From Segatella copri (lineage in GTDB: Bacteria; Bacteroidota; Bacteroidia; Bacteroidales; Bacteroidaceae), in contig NZ_CP156891.1 of the NCBI RefSeq assembly GCF_019249795.2, positions 2,013,501-2,077,500 on the forward strand: DNA of 64,000 nucleotides. Reading direction: 5' to 3'. The position numbers and the translations under genes are program-made. The notes under the pieces are model-generated. The model searched no databases, had not been told where the DNA came from, and saw only the letters and a program-made list of their open reading frames with translations. Positions 9,072 to 18,371 of this stretch are shown here, piece by piece. The stretch's first letter is position 1; each line of letters begins with the position of its first letter.

Positions 9072-10366
9072 TAGTAATGTTGCTTGTCACGACAGAAAGC
9101 GAAACGACCTTCAGTAGCAAACTTAGCAGGCAGAACAACCATCTTATCCTGCTTCCAAGTCAATCCGGCATTCTGGCTCTTATACCATTTGCCGTTATTG
9201 CCTAAAGCAACGAAGCCTGTATCGGCAGCACAGGTAATTACCTGATCCAGCCAAGGCATCTTTCCACTTTTATTGTTTTCGATTTCCAGATAGTTCCACT
9301 GTCCGGCTTCAGCATTTACATCATAGTCAACCGTGCGCAACCATGTGGTGGCAACCGTATCATTCAAAGCCTTGTCACGAGTACCCATCAGCATCACGTT
9401 CTCCACATTTTTTGCAGAGAGCACGCCAGCCGCATTCATTGAGATATTCTGTGTTGGCAAATAGTCTGCATCTGTATCAAGTTTCTCCTGCTCCCAGCTG
9501 ACACCCTTGTCTTTTGAAACAGAGATACCTGCAGCAGTATAAGCATAGAGATACTTGCTGCTTGCACCAATGAGCTGCTTGATATCTGCGTTTTCAGAAA
9601 CCTCTGTCCATGTTTCTGCATCGGCAGAAGCATAAACCTTGCCGCCATCTGAGATATAGAGTTTGCCTTCCAGCGCTACTGCACTCTGGTAAGCGTCACT
9701 ACTTAAGCTTTCGTTCATCATAATAGGTGACCAGGCGCTGCCATCATTGATGGCTGACTTCAGCACCTTAGTACCCTCGGCAGTCTTGCCGAATACATAG
9801 ATGGAATCACCACAAGCTACAGCCTTCAGATCAGAGAACTCAGCCAACTGACTGTTGTTCTGAGCCAGCTCATGCCACTTAAACTCATAAGGCAACTCCT
9901 TATGTACGTTTACGGTAACCTTATACTCGGCATAGGCAGAGTAGTCGCTGCTGTAAACTCTAATAAAGCGAGGCTTTGAGAAGTTAATGGAATCAGAGCT
10001 TGAATAGTATGCTGCGACAGAATCAGGCTTGTTGATATCCATCAGGAGAATAGGGCTGCTATTCTTGCTGCTGATAGTAGCCAATATGGCAGTATCCCTC
10101 ACCCCACAAGGCAAGGAATCTACATTATAAATCAAGCGTTGTGCCTGATCTATGTAAAATTTATAGTCAGAGCCCGTCACATTAGCCTTGAGCAAGGTAT
10201 CTTTACCTGCCTTCGTTTTGGTATATCTGTCAAGACTACCCAACGAGAAAGCCGTGATGGCTGTATCATGTGTATATTCTACTGTTGTTTCATCGCTGCT
10301 CAAGCAAGAAGAGAGCGAGAGCGTAGCTGTAATCAGCGCTATGAAAGCAAAAAACTTCCTTTTCAT
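9002..10366 (-). CDS. DUF6242 lipoprotein with beta-propeller-like repeats
   Basis: 454-aa predicted lipoprotein. The signal peptide ends in the lipobox LSSC (Cys about residue 21), followed by SSDE. The N-terminal third is a DUF6242-type domain. The rest contains repeated Asp-box-like stretches (SADAETWTEV, SKDKGVSWEQEK, SQNAGLTWKQDK) typical of BNR/sialidase-type beta-propellers. No catalytic residues for hydrolysis were recognised. It is the first gene of the leftward envelope run and overlaps the next gene. A minus-strand TAAATTTG box at 10391-10398 is a likely promoter, about 25 bp upstream of the start. Confidence 0.8.
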   Translation of the reverse strand: MKRKFFAFIALITATLSLSSCLSSDETTVEYTHDTAITAFSLGSLDRYTKTKAGKDTLLKANVTGSDYKFYIDQAQRLIYNVDSLPCGVRDTAILATISSKNSSPILLMDINKPDSVAAYYSSSDSINFSKPRFIRVYSSDYSAYAEYKVTVNVHKELPYEFKWHELAQNNSQLAEFSDLKAVACGDSIYVFGKTAEGTKVLKSAINDGSAWSPIMMNESLSSDAYQSAVALEGKLYISDGGKVYASADAETWTEVSENADIKQLIGASSKYLYAYTAAGISVSKDKGVSWEQEKLDTDADYLPTQNISMNAAGVLSAKNVENVMLMGTRDKALNDTVATTWLRTVDYDVNAEAGQWNYLEIENNKSGKMPWLDQVITCAADTGFVALGNNGKWYKSQNAGLTWKQDKMVVLPAKFATEGRFAFCRDKQHYYWIIRNGYVWRGRFNIDGWSKED

Positions 10367-10390
10367 TCTATCCTATTTTATTTTTAGCTG

Positions 10391-10398
10391 CAAATTTA
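10391..10398 (-). promoter_or_regulatory. -7 box for the DUF6242/uppS/bamA run
   Basis: Minus-strand TAAATTTG matches the Bacteroidetes TAnnTTTG box and lies about 25 bp upstream of the start at 10366. No good -33 TTTG was found at the expected distance. Confidence 0.45.
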
Positions 10399-10504
10399 CT
10401 GAGAATTCTTTAAAAACTCGACCTTTTCTCCTTATTATTATGCAAATTATTCATTTTAGACGCATTTTTTAAGTTTTTTAGTGATTTCGAGGCGTAAAAA
10501 CGAA

Positions 10505-10540
10505 GAAATCCCGCTTCTTTTGCAAGAAACGGGATTCCAT
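10505..10540 (-). terminator. pckA terminator hairpin
   Basis: An inverted repeat (10505-10519 with 10524-10538, one or two mismatches) with a 4-nt loop lies just after the pckA stop. On the minus strand it is followed by TTCGTTTTT. Confidence 0.75.
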
Positions 10541-10566
10541 ATTTAGTATAAATTCGAAGTGTCGAA

Positions 10567-12168
10567 TTAGAGCTGTGGACCAGCAGCAACGAGAGCCTTA
10601 CCAGCCTCGTTGTTTGTATACTTAGCGAAGTTCTTGATGAAACGAGCAGCCAAATCCTTAGCCTTCTCCTCCCACTGAGAAGCCTCAGCGTATGTATCGC
10701 GTGGATCCAAGATCTCAGTAGCTACACCTGGCAACTCTGTTGGAACCTTGAAGTCGAACATAGGAATCTGCTTTGTAGGAGCCTTGTCGATGTCACCGTT
10801 CAGAATAGCGTCAATGATACCACGTGTATCGCGGATAGAGATACGCTTGCCAGTACCGTTCCAACCTGTGTTAACGAGGTAAGCCTTAGCGTTGTTCTTG
10901 TTCATCTTCTTAACCAACTCCTGAGCGTACTTTGTTGGGTGCAACTCCAAGAATGCCTGGCCGAAGCAAGCAGAGAATGTTGGAGTAGGCTCTGTGATAC
11001 CGCGCTCTGTACCTGCCAACTTAGCTGTGAAGCCAGAGAGGAAATAGTACTGAGTCTGCTCTGGAGTCAGGATAGATACTGGAGGCAATACACCGAATGC
11101 ATCAGCTGAGAGGAAGATAACCTGCTTAGCAGCTGGAGCAGAAGAACCTGGCTGGATGTTGTTGATGTGGAAGATTGGGTAAGAAACACGAGTGTTCTCT
11201 GTTACGCTCTTATCAGCGAAGTCAATCTTACCATCAGCAGCTACAGTTACGTTCTCCAAGAGAGCGTTGCGCTTGATAGCGTTGTAGATATCTGGCTCAG
11301 ACTCCTTGTCAAGGTTGATAACCTTAGCGTAGCAACCACCTTCGAAGTTGAATACACCATTGTCATCCCATCCGTGCTCATCGTCACCGATCAACTTACG
11401 CTTAGGGTCTGTAGACAATGTAGTCTTACCTGTACCAGAAAGACCGAAGAAGATAGCTGTATTCTCACCGTTCATATCGCAGTTAGCAGAGCAGTGCATA
11501 GAAGCCATACCCTTCAATGGCAAGAAGTAGTTCATCATAGAGAACATACCCTTCTTCATCTCACCACCATACCATGTATTGATGATAACCTGCTCCTTAG
11601 ATGTTACGTTGAAAGCAACACAAGTCTCAGAGTTCAAACCGAGCTCCTTGTAGTTCTCAACCTTAGCCTTAGAAGCGTTGTAAACAACGAAGTCTGGCTC
11701 GAATGCCTCGAGCTCCTCAGCTGTAGGACGGATGAACATGTTTGTTACGAAGTGAGCCTGCCAAGCAACCTCAACGATGAAACGAACAGCCATACGAGTA
11801 TCCTTGTTAGCACCGCAGAAACCATCTACAACATAGAGGTTCTTGTTGCAGAGCTCCTTAACAGCGAGGTCCTTCACTGTACCCCAAACCTCCTCAGACA
11901 TTGGGTGGTTATCATTCTTATATTCATCAGTAGTCCACCATACAGTGTCCTTTGAGTTCTCATCCATTACGATGTACTTATCCTTAGGTGAACGACCTGT
12001 GTAGATACCAGTCATAACGTTAACTGCACCTAATTCTGTCTGCTGACCCTTCTCATAACCTTCGAGACCAGCCTTTGTCTCCTCCTCGAACAACTTCTCG
12101 TAAGAAGGATTGTGAGCGATTACTGTAGCACCAGTAATACCATACTTTGTCAAATCTAACTTTGCCAT
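10567..12168 (-). CDS. pckA: ATP-dependent phosphoenolpyruvate carboxykinase
   Basis: Interconverts oxaloacetate and PEP with ATP/ADP; in succinate-producing gut Bacteroidales it mainly fixes CO2 onto PEP. The 533-aa protein shows the P-loop GLSGTGKTT starting near residue 242, the metal-binding [10 protein letters not shown] stretch, the substrate motif around [10 protein letters not shown], and the [12 protein letters not shown] segment. It is full length for the ATP-type enzyme. It is a single-gene unit with its own consensus promoter (12223-12253) and terminator. Codons look strongly biased (frequent CGT, GGT, AAG), as expected for a highly expressed gene. Confidence 0.97.
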   Translation of the reverse strand: MAKLDLTKYGITGATVIAHNPSYEKLFEEETKAGLEGYEKGQQTELGAVNVMTGIYTGRSPKDKYIVMDENSKDTVWWTTDEYKNDNHPMSEEVWGTVKDLAVKELCNKNLYVVDGFCGANKDTRMAVRFIVEVAWQAHFVTNMFIRPTAEELEAFEPDFVVYNASKAKVENYKELGLNSETCVAFNVTSKEQVIINTWYGGEMKKGMFSMMNYFLPLKGMASMHCSANCDMNGENTAIFFGLSGTGKTTLSTDPKRKLIGDDEHGWDDNGVFNFEGGCYAKVINLDKESEPDIYNAIKRNALLENVTVAADGKIDFADKSVTENTRVSYPIFHINNIQPGSSAPAAKQVIFLSADAFGVLPPVSILTPEQTQYYFLSGFTAKLAGTERGITEPTPTFSACFGQAFLELHPTKYAQELVKKMNKNNAKAYLVNTGWNGTGKRISIRDTRGIIDAILNGDIDKAPTKQIPMFDFKVPTELPGVATEILDPRDTYAEASQWEEKAKDLAARFIKNFAKYTNNEAGKALVAAGPQL

Positions 12169-12222
12169 TTTACTTTAAATGTATTTAAGTTGTGAAATAT
12201 TTGTTCGTTTCCTAAATCGCCG

Positions 12223-12253
12223 CAAAGTTACGAAAAATATGTTTTATGGCAAA
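12223..12253 (-). promoter_or_regulatory. pckA promoter
   Basis: On the minus strand TTTG (12250-12253), a 19-bp spacer and TAACTTTG (12223-12230) match the Bacteroidetes consensus exactly. The start codon is 55 bp downstream. Confidence 0.8.
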
Positions 12254-12478
12254 GATTCTCATGCATAAAAAATGTATTTTAAATTCTTTTTAGGTTAAAG
12301 AAGTTAAAAATGGAAGATTTCATCTGATATTTGCCACGTTGACTTTGCAAAAAATCTCTGCTTGGAGAATTTGAAGCTGAGATTTACACCTCTTTTATAT
12401 ATAAGAGAATATTTGAAGGAAAAATAAGATAGAAACATGTTCTTTCATTCCCCAGAGAGAAAATAATTGCCCAAACAT
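12254..12478. other. Intergenic stretch between the pckA and upp promoters
   Basis: AT-rich spacer with no credible ORF. It contains a small hairpin (CTCTTTTATATATAAGAG, 12393-12410) preceded by ACAC. A similar ACACCTCTTTATATATAG sequence occurs in the DUF4294 leader near 50716. No function assigned. Confidence 0.4.
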
Positions 12479-12509
12479 TTTGCCGTTTCCGAGATTTATT
12501 ATATCTTTG
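12479..12509 (+). promoter_or_regulatory. upp promoter
   Basis: TTTG (12479-12482), a 19-bp spacer and TATCTTTG (12502-12509) form a consensus promoter. It overlaps the upstream in-frame ATG at 12480, so the true start must be the ATG at 12528. Confidence 0.82.
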
Positions 12510-12527
12510 CAGAAAAACTACAGCTAT

Positions 12528-13187
12528 ATGAAGATAAATAATCTGAGCGAGCACAATTGCATCATCAACCGCTATCTGGCTGAGATGCGTGACTGCGATT
12601 ATCAAAAGAACCGACTGCTCTTCCGCAACAACATTATGAGAATCGGTGAGTATGAAGCCTTTGAAATATCAAAGACTCTTAATTACGAAAAGACTGAGGT
12701 GACTACACCACTCGGTGTAGCCCAGGTCAATCTTCCTACCGAAAAGATTGTCATCGGTACGATCTTCCGTGCCGGACTTCCTTTCCACGAAGGTTTTCTC
12801 AATATTTTCGACCACTCTGGCAATGCCTTTGTGAGTGCTTATCGCGAGTATACCAACAAGGAGCATACTGAGGTGGGCGTACATATCGAATACCTCGCCA
12901 CACCTGATCTTACTGATAAGGTGCTCATCATTGCCGACCCTATGCTTGCCACAGGTATCAGCATGGAGATGGGTATGAAGGCTTTCCTCACCAAGGGCAA
13001 TCCTAAACATATCCACATTGCCTGTGTTCTCGCTGCACCTGAGGGCATTGAGCACATCAAGAAGACCTTCCCCGAGGACAAGACTACTATTTGGTGTGCC
13101 TCTATTGATGAGGGGTTGAACGAGCATAAGTACATCGTGCCAGGCTTCGGCGACGCCGGCGACTTGTGCTATGGCAGCAAGCTCTAA
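12528..13187 (+). CDS. upp: Uracil phosphoribosyltransferase
   Basis: Converts uracil plus PRPP to UMP in pyrimidine salvage. The PRPP-binding loop is seen as IIADPMLATGISME, and the uracil-binding C-terminal region as YIVPGFGDAGDLCYG; both are standard for the family. The start at 12528 gives 219 aa beginning MKINNLSEHN and lies 18 bp after a consensus -7 box. The longer frame starting at 12480 would place the start inside the promoter. The gene is monocistronic and followed by a large palindromic element. A nucleoside kinase gene lies downstream in opposite orientation, so two pyrimidine-salvage genes converge here. Confidence 0.95.
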   Translation: MKINNLSEHNCIINRYLAEMRDCDYQKNRLLFRNNIMRIGEYEAFEISKTLNYEKTEVTTPLGVAQVNLPTEKIVIGTIFRAGLPFHEGFLNIFDHSGNAFVSAYREYTNKEHTEVGVHIEYLATPDLTDKVLIIADPMLATGISMEMGMKAFLTKGNPKHIHIACVLAAPEGIEHIKKTFPEDKTTIWCASIDEGLNEHKYIVPGFGDAGDLCYGSKL

Positions 13188-13247
13188 GCCGCAGGCTTTA
13201 TAAATTCGTACGCTTTATAATAAAGTATAGCAACTCTACTCTGAAAT

Positions 13248-13594
13248 ACTCTTCACTCTTCACCTTTCGGTCCGAAACCCCTGTGTTTATCGGCATTCCG
13301 AGGGGTGAAGAGTTGTTTTTATCTCTTCACCTACTCTTCACCACTCTTCACCAACAGACATTAAAAAAACTGAACTTTCGCATGCGGTTCAAGTACGGGC
13401 TGAAGACCCAAAAGCTCCTAGCCCAGGGCGTGTGGGGCAAAACTTACGAAAGTTCAATTAAAAAGAGGTACAAGACCGCTGCAACAGAAGGTGAAGAGTG
13501 ATGAAGAGTGGGTGAAGAGTGCCCGAACACTCTTCACCCCTCGGAATGCCGATAAACACAGGGGGTTCGGAGCATTTGGTGAAGAGTGAAGAGT
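13248..13594. repeat. 347-bp imperfect palindrome, MITE- or REP-like
   Basis: Nested inverted repeats fill the upp-nucleoside kinase gap. The outer arms, 13248-13313 and 13529-13594, share a 36-bp identical core beginning with CCCCTGTGTTTATCGGCATT. Middle arms are multiple ACTCTTCACC copies (13324-13352) facing GGTGAAGAGT copies (13490-13520). Inner arms TGAACTTTCG (13371) face CGAAAGTTCA (13447). The centre carries AGCTCCTAGCCCAGGGCG plus TGTGG, which recurs at 41558-41583. It has no transposase gene. It could fold into one very long hairpin as RNA or cruciform DNA. Confidence 0.85.
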
Positions 13595-13773
13595 TTTTCG
13601 TCTATCGCATAAAAAAGAAAATCAGACGTCTAAAAGGATATCAGATAAACCCAGTTCCGAGAACTGTTAAAGACAAACAGCCGACTAGCGGATAAGGCGC
13701 TAGTCGGCTGTCCGGCTTCTGCCAGTTGGCTGTCCTACTCAAACAGCCAACTTATCTCCGAAAGATAAAACCT

Positions 13774-15435
13774 TTAATAATGAAACGAGCTGCCCCCCAG
13801 GAACTCTCGCAGAAGCGAAGTAGGCGGCAGATTATTATAAGGTATACCCTTGAAGTATTTCAGGAACTTAAGCAACCGGTAAGCCTCAGCATATTCCTCG
13901 CAATTCTCCGGAACCTGCTGCAGCAGCGGCTCTGCCTGCGTCTTGATTACAGCCAGCTCATAAAGCATCGCCGTATTGAGCATCGCATCGGCATTCTCCT
14001 GGAACGGGAATATCCACTTGTTCTCACCCGCCCTTACCGAAGGCCAGCGATGAATGGTTTCCTGGGCAGAGACACCCCGATACTTGTAATCGCGGATGAT
14101 GCGGCGGAGCAAACGGTTGTCTGTCGTCGGGATATAATTGTGATTATCCAGAAGAATCGTGGTCAGCGCCGAAGCATATACTCTGAATATCTGCTCCTGT
14201 GGGATGTGGGCCGTCAGCTCTGGGTTCAATGCATGAATGCCCTCTACCACCAGCACATTGTTATCGTTCATCTTCAGCTTGTTGCCACTCTTTTTACTCT
14301 TTCCGCTCTGGAAATCATACTTCGGCAATTCTACCTCCTCACCACGGAAGAGGGCATTGAACTGCTCGTTGATCAGATCGAGATCCAGGGCATAGATGCT
14401 CTCATAATCATATTCGCCCGAAGCATCCTTCGGCGTTTTCTCCCTATCTACAAAATAATCATCGAGCGAAATCTGGAGCGGTTTCAATCCGTTTACGGCA
14501 AGCTGTATGCTCAGGCGTTTGCACGAAGTGGTCTTGCCCGAAGAAGAAGGACCTGCCAGCAGCACCAGTTTCACGCCCTTGCGGCTGGCAATCTCCTCAG
14601 CAATCTTGGCAATCTTCTTCTCCTGCAGCGCCTCGCTGATATTGATGATGTCGGTAGAATGATTGGCATCTATCGCCTGGTTAAAATCGCCTACAGTCCT
14701 GATGCCCAGGATACTCTGCCAGCGATGATGCTCCTTGAATATCTCAAACATCTTGTCCTGTCGGGTCATTTCGCCCAGCACATCCGGGTTCTTGAGCGAA
14801 GGAATGCGCAGGAGCATGCCATCATAATATTTCTCCAGCCCGAAGAGATAGAGCTGCGAGGTATTGGTGAGCAGCGTGCCGTAGTAATAATCTACATAAT
14901 CACCTATTTTATAATAGGTAGTATAGATAGAGCCCGACGTCTTGAGCAGTTTCACCTTCTCAACATCCCCTTTCTCCTGGAACAGCGCAACTGCCTCTTC
15001 GGTAGGCACGGTGAAGCGGCGTATCGGCATCCTGGCATCGATAATCTCCTGCATGCGACGGCGGATGATGTTCACATCTTCATCTACAACAGGTCTGCCC
15101 AGGCGGATATCTACGTAGAAACCATTCGATACGGGGATATCAATCACCACATCTGTAGCAGGATAAATGTCCTGTACCGCCTTGCAGAGAACAAAGAAGA
15201 GGGTACGGGTATATGCACGCGAACCGGATGAAGAAGTCATATCAAGGAATTCCACATCTTTAGAATTATAAACACGATAATGCATGCCTTCAACCTTGTT
15301 ATTTACCCTTGCAGACACCGGTCCGTGGGTCATTTTAAGGTCAAATGCAGAAAAAATATCAAAAAGTGTGCTTCCGATTTCTACTTTCTGAGATTTTTTA
15401 TTATTTTTGCAACGGATTTGAATTACTTGTTTCAT
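13774..15435 (-). CDS. TGS-domain nucleoside (uridine) kinase
   Basis: 553-aa fusion protein. An N-terminal TGS-like domain (about 1-65) and a threonyl-tRNA-synthetase-like second additional domain (about 70-230) precede a phosphoribulokinase/uridine-kinase P-loop domain (about 285-500). The Walker A motif GPSSSGKT starts near residue 296, followed by the uridine-kinase motif SLDDYFVDREKTP and DYESIYALD. It probably phosphorylates uridine or cytidine for salvage. This fused form is common in Bacteroidetes and Clostridia; the role of the tRNA-synthetase-like part is not known to me. A minus-strand TAATTTTG box at 15455-15462 may be its promoter. Confidence 0.88.
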   Translation of the reverse strand: MKQVIQIRCKNNKKSQKVEIGSTLFDIFSAFDLKMTHGPVSARVNNKVEGMHYRVYNSKDVEFLDMTSSSGSRAYTRTLFFVLCKAVQDIYPATDVVIDIPVSNGFYVDIRLGRPVVDEDVNIIRRRMQEIIDARMPIRRFTVPTEEAVALFQEKGDVEKVKLLKTSGSIYTTYYKIGDYVDYYYGTLLTNTSQLYLFGLEKYYDGMLLRIPSLKNPDVLGEMTRQDKMFEIFKEHHRWQSILGIRTVGDFNQAIDANHSTDIINISEALQEKKIAKIAEEIASRKGVKLVLLAGPSSSGKTTSCKRLSIQLAVNGLKPLQISLDDYFVDREKTPKDASGEYDYESIYALDLDLINEQFNALFRGEEVELPKYDFQSGKSKKSGNKLKMNDNNVLVVEGIHALNPELTAHIPQEQIFRVYASALTTILLDNHNYIPTTDNRLLRRIIRDYKYRGVSAQETIHRWPSVRAGENKWIFPFQENADAMLNTAMLYELAVIKTQAEPLLQQVPENCEEYAEAYRLLKFLKYFKGIPYNNLPPTSLLREFLGGSSFHY

Positions 15436-15606
15436 TTGTATTAAAACTATGTTACAAAATTAAACTAATCTACCCGCTCTCGAAGCCCCCAAAGGTGCTT
15501 TTTGAGCATCGGCTTACTCTTTTTAGAAGAGAGACGCCTACAGAGTGTAAAGTTACGAAGAAATTCGGAAACCAGATGTATTTGACAACATTAATTAAGT
15601 TATTAT

Positions 15607-17316
15607 ATGTCGATTTGGATATTTTTTAAGCTTATTGGAGCACTCGCCCTACTGATGTTCGGTATGAAGACCATGAGCGACAGTTTGCAGAAGATGGCAG
15701 GACCACAGCTCCGCCATGTGTTAGGAACAATGACCACCAACCGTTTGACGGGCATCCTCACGGGTACGCTCATCACCGCAGCGGTGCAGTCTTCTACAGC
15801 CACAACAGTGATGACCGTATCATTCGTTAATGCCGGTCTCCTTACCCTAGCCCAGGCTATCTCCGTTATCATGGGCGCCAACATAGGAACCACGCTCACC
15901 GCATGGATCATGAGTGCCGGTTTCTCGTTTAACATCACAGATTTTGTATGGCCGGCGTTCTTCATCGCCATCATCCTGATTTACAGCAAGAAGCGCAAGA
16001 TTATCGGCGACTTCATCTTCGGTATATCCTTTATGTTTCTCGGTTTGGGAACTTTACGCCAAACCGGTATCGACATGGATCTGGCTCATAATCAGCCGGT
16101 TCTTGAATTCTTTGCAAGTTTCGACCCTCACAGTTTCCAGACCACCATCACCTTTCTGATTATCGGTAGTATACTCACTATGTGCGTGCAGAGTTCGGCA
16201 GCCGTCATGGCGATTACGATGATACTCTGCTCTACCGGCGTATTGCCAATCTATCAGGGCATTGCGCTTGTGATGGGTGAGAATATCGGAACAACCGTAA
16301 CCTCCAATGTGGCAGCGCTCACCGCCAATACCCAGGCCCGGAGAGCGGCGATGGCGCACATGGTATTCAACATCTTCGGTGTGCTTTGGATACTCTGCAT
16401 ATTCCACCCGTTCATCCATCTGGTTTGCGGCTGGGTAGGTTTCGACGATGCCATGGAGAAGACTGATCCTCATTTCGTAGCCAATGCAACCAAGCTATCC
16501 TTTGTGCTTGCCGCCTTCCATACCACCTTCAACCTCGCCAATACCTTTATCCTGGTATGGTTCATTCCACAGATAGAGAAGCTGGTATGCAAGATTATCC
16601 GTCCTAAGAAGAATACCGATGAGGACGACTTCCGCCTGCGCTTTATCCAGAGCGGTATCATGAAGACACCGGAAATCTCAGTCTTGGAGGCACAGAAGGA
16701 AATCCATTGTTTTGCAGAGCGCATCCAGCGCATGTTCGGCATGGTGAAGACGCTTCTTGGCGAGACCAATGAAGAAAAGTTTGTAAAACTCTATAGCCGC
16801 ATCGAAAAATACGAAGGTATCTCTGACAACATGGAGATAGAGATTGCCAAGTATCTTGACCAGGTGAGCGATTCTCATCTTTCTGACGAGACCAAGGCAA
16901 AGATTCGTGCCATGCTCCGTGAGATTTCTGAAATCGAGAGTATCGGTGACAGCTGCTTCAACATCGCACGCACGCTGAACCGCCGTTTCAAGGGCAAGGA
17001 AGACTTCATCACTTCACAGTATGAGCACATGCACCAGATGATGGAACTTACCGACAATGCCCTTACCCAAATGAACATCACACTCGTAGGTCATAAGGGA
17101 GACAACGATGCCAACCTCTCTTTCAACATCGAGAACGAAATCAACAACTATCGCAATCAGTTGAAGAGCCAGAACATCAACGATGTGAACAACCATCTCT
17201 ATACCTACGCCATCGGTACCATGTATATGGATATCATCCAGGAATGCGAGAAACTCGGCGACTATGTGGTAAACGTAGTAGAGGCCCGCATGGGTGTAAG
17301 ACAGCATGAAGCATAA
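15607..17316 (+). CDS. Na/Pi cotransporter family protein with PhoU-like C-terminus
   Basis: Inner-membrane sodium-phosphate symporter of the NptA/PNaS family. Two repeated QSSTATTVMTVSF and QSSAAVMAITMIL motifs (residues about 60 and 200) are the inverted Na/Pi repeats, each followed by MGxNIGTT. The C-terminal third (about 340-560) is a cytoplasmic helical PhoU-like domain (YEGISDNMEIEIAKYLDQVS, EIESIGDSCFNIAR). 569 aa is usual for the fused form. A close paralog with the same architecture is encoded on the opposite strand at 61435-63156. Phosphate is the likely substrate, but some members act on other anions. Confidence 0.93.
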   Translation: MSIWIFFKLIGALALLMFGMKTMSDSLQKMAGPQLRHVLGTMTTNRLTGILTGTLITAAVQSSTATTVMTVSFVNAGLLTLAQAISVIMGANIGTTLTAWIMSAGFSFNITDFVWPAFFIAIILIYSKKRKIIGDFIFGISFMFLGLGTLRQTGIDMDLAHNQPVLEFFASFDPHSFQTTITFLIIGSILTMCVQSSAAVMAITMILCSTGVLPIYQGIALVMGENIGTTVTSNVAALTANTQARRAAMAHMVFNIFGVLWILCIFHPFIHLVCGWVGFDDAMEKTDPHFVANATKLSFVLAAFHTTFNLANTFILVWFIPQIEKLVCKIIRPKKNTDEDDFRLRFIQSGIMKTPEISVLEAQKEIHCFAERIQRMFGMVKTLLGETNEEKFVKLYSRIEKYEGISDNMEIEIAKYLDQVSDSHLSDETKAKIRAMLREISEIESIGDSCFNIARTLNRRFKGKEDFITSQYEHMHQMMELTDNALTQMNITLVGHKGDNDANLSFNIENEINNYRNQLKSQNINDVNNHLYTYAIGTMYMDIIQECEKLGDYVVNVVEARMGVRQHEA

Positions 17317-17362
17317 CACCTCAATTTTTTTATGTAAAATTCTTCTAATTAGTTGAAATGTG

Positions 17363-17635
17363 TATCTTTGCATTTGAAAGAATATCATCACCGTAACCTT
17401 TCTAGGGATAGCTCCTTAAAAAGAGTAACCTAGTTAGGTATAATGGGTATTCGCTGACAACCCATATAGTGATAAAAATAAAAATGCGTAACTCATTTAG
17501 TGATAAGAAAAATAGATAGTAACAAATTTAGTTTAACCATCCTAAAGGTGACAACTTTTTCACGTATAAGACAGTTAGCAGAAGAAACGACAAGGGTCTA
17601 TATGCCACGATGAACAGGTGGCGTATAGACCCTTG
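17363..17635 (+). ncRNA. Candidate orphan small RNA A
   Basis: A consensus -7 box TATCTTTG (17363-17370) is followed by about 265 nt with no usable ORF and ends in an 18-bp near-perfect hairpin (17591-17608 with 17618-17635). The next gene lies on the other strand, so this is not a leader. Internal features are a small hairpin ATGGGT...ACCCAT near 17447-17469 and two copies of an A-rich TAGTGATAA motif. The -33 element is poor and the final hairpin lacks a strong T-run on the plus strand. I do not recognise a known RNA family. Confidence 0.5.
17591..17635. terminator. Hairpin between sRNA A and the regulator-like gene
   Basis: An 18-nt inverted repeat with one non-Watson-Crick position and a 9-nt loop sits 27 bp after the stop of the minus-strand gene. 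It could end transcription from both sides. Confidence 0.65.
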
Positions 17636-17661
17636 ATTATATGGTGAAAGAACCGTACAGT

Positions 17662-18234
17662 TTATCCTTCAAGAACATTCCACTTGATGCCTCCATTCTG
17701 TCCTGCCACATAGTTGCAGGGAGGAATGCCGGGATGGGTCAGGTTGGAAAGATAAAGAGGCTCATCAGCCACAAACTGGTGGCAGGTAAACGTATCCCCG
17801 GCAGCCAGTTTGCTGTTCAGCGATTCCATCACCTTGAAATTGTCATTTCCCAGATACTTGATGGTAAGAATACGGCCGGGCTGCCAGGTCAGTCTAACCA
17901 GATCATTTACGACAAGAGCATCAGCAATCAGCTTGCTCTTGAAAAAGAATCGGCTGGAAGCAACAGCATCCTTACTCTCTACGAACGCATTCCAGCTGGG
18001 ATATCCCACCATGCGGGAGAGCAATTCCAGATTGAACCTGCTCGGCTTGCAGGAACATGCCACATATCCCCACAGACGCTTCAGCGTGCTCACCGAAACC
18101 GTTTCCTGGGTATAACCCTCTATCTGTCGGGAAAGGAAATCAAAATCCCTTGGTGAAACGATCTTTCGTCCCACCAGCGTTTCGACCTCATTCTTGAGTC
18201 TATCAAAATCTTCTTTTTTATAATCTTCCATCAT
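17662..18234 (-). CDS. Hypothetical protein with HTH-like N-terminus
   Basis: About 190-aa soluble protein of unknown function. The N-terminal 90 residues (FDFLSRQIEGYT, VSTLKRLWGYV, LLSRMVGYPSWNAF) resemble a helical domain I have seen at the N-terminus of many Bacteroidetes proteins; it looks like a DNA-binding HTH but is uncharacterised. The C-terminal half (RLTWQPGRILTIKYLGNDNFKV onward) is beta-rich. The ORF extends to 18300, but a TATCTTTG box at 18267-18274 lies inside that extension, so the start is the double Met at 18234/18231. Candidate small-RNA genes lie on both sides. Confidence 0.65.
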   Translation of the reverse strand: MMEDYKKEDFDRLKNEVETLVGRKIVSPRDFDFLSRQIEGYTQETVSVSTLKRLWGYVACSCKPSRFNLELLSRMVGYPSWNAFVESKDAVASSRFFFKSKLIADALVVNDLVRLTWQPGRILTIKYLGNDNFKVMESLNSKLAAGDTFTCHQFVADEPLYLSNLTHPGIPPCNYVAGQNGGIKWNVLEG

Positions 18235-18266
18235 TATATATTCATCTATTTGCTTTTTACAGATTG

Positions 18267-18274
18267 CAAAGATA
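18267..18274 (-). promoter_or_regulatory. -7 box for the HTH-like gene
   Basis: Minus-strand TATCTTTG is 32 bp upstream of the start at 18234. The nearest TTTG upstream is 23 bp away, slightly too far. Confidence 0.55.
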
Positions 18275-18371
18275 AGCAATATTTGCCGTTTTTCCCACAA
18301 AAAATGTACCTTTTATTGCAATAAGCTGAAATTAAACCGTTTTGAACCAATCTACTTTCGTTCTTTTTATG

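Noticed and set aside
12480..12527. N-terminal extension of upp from the upstream ATG
   Set aside because: The extension overlaps a consensus promoter, and family similarity begins at MKINNLSEHN.
13166..13501. 111-codon frame through the large palindrome
   Set aside because: It starts inside upp and runs across inverted repeats; its sequence is dictated by the repeat units.
13726..15231. 501-codon open frame on the plus strand
   Set aside because: It is antisense to the nucleoside kinase, whose motifs (Walker A, SLDDYF) are clear; the plus-strand translation has no recognisable domain.
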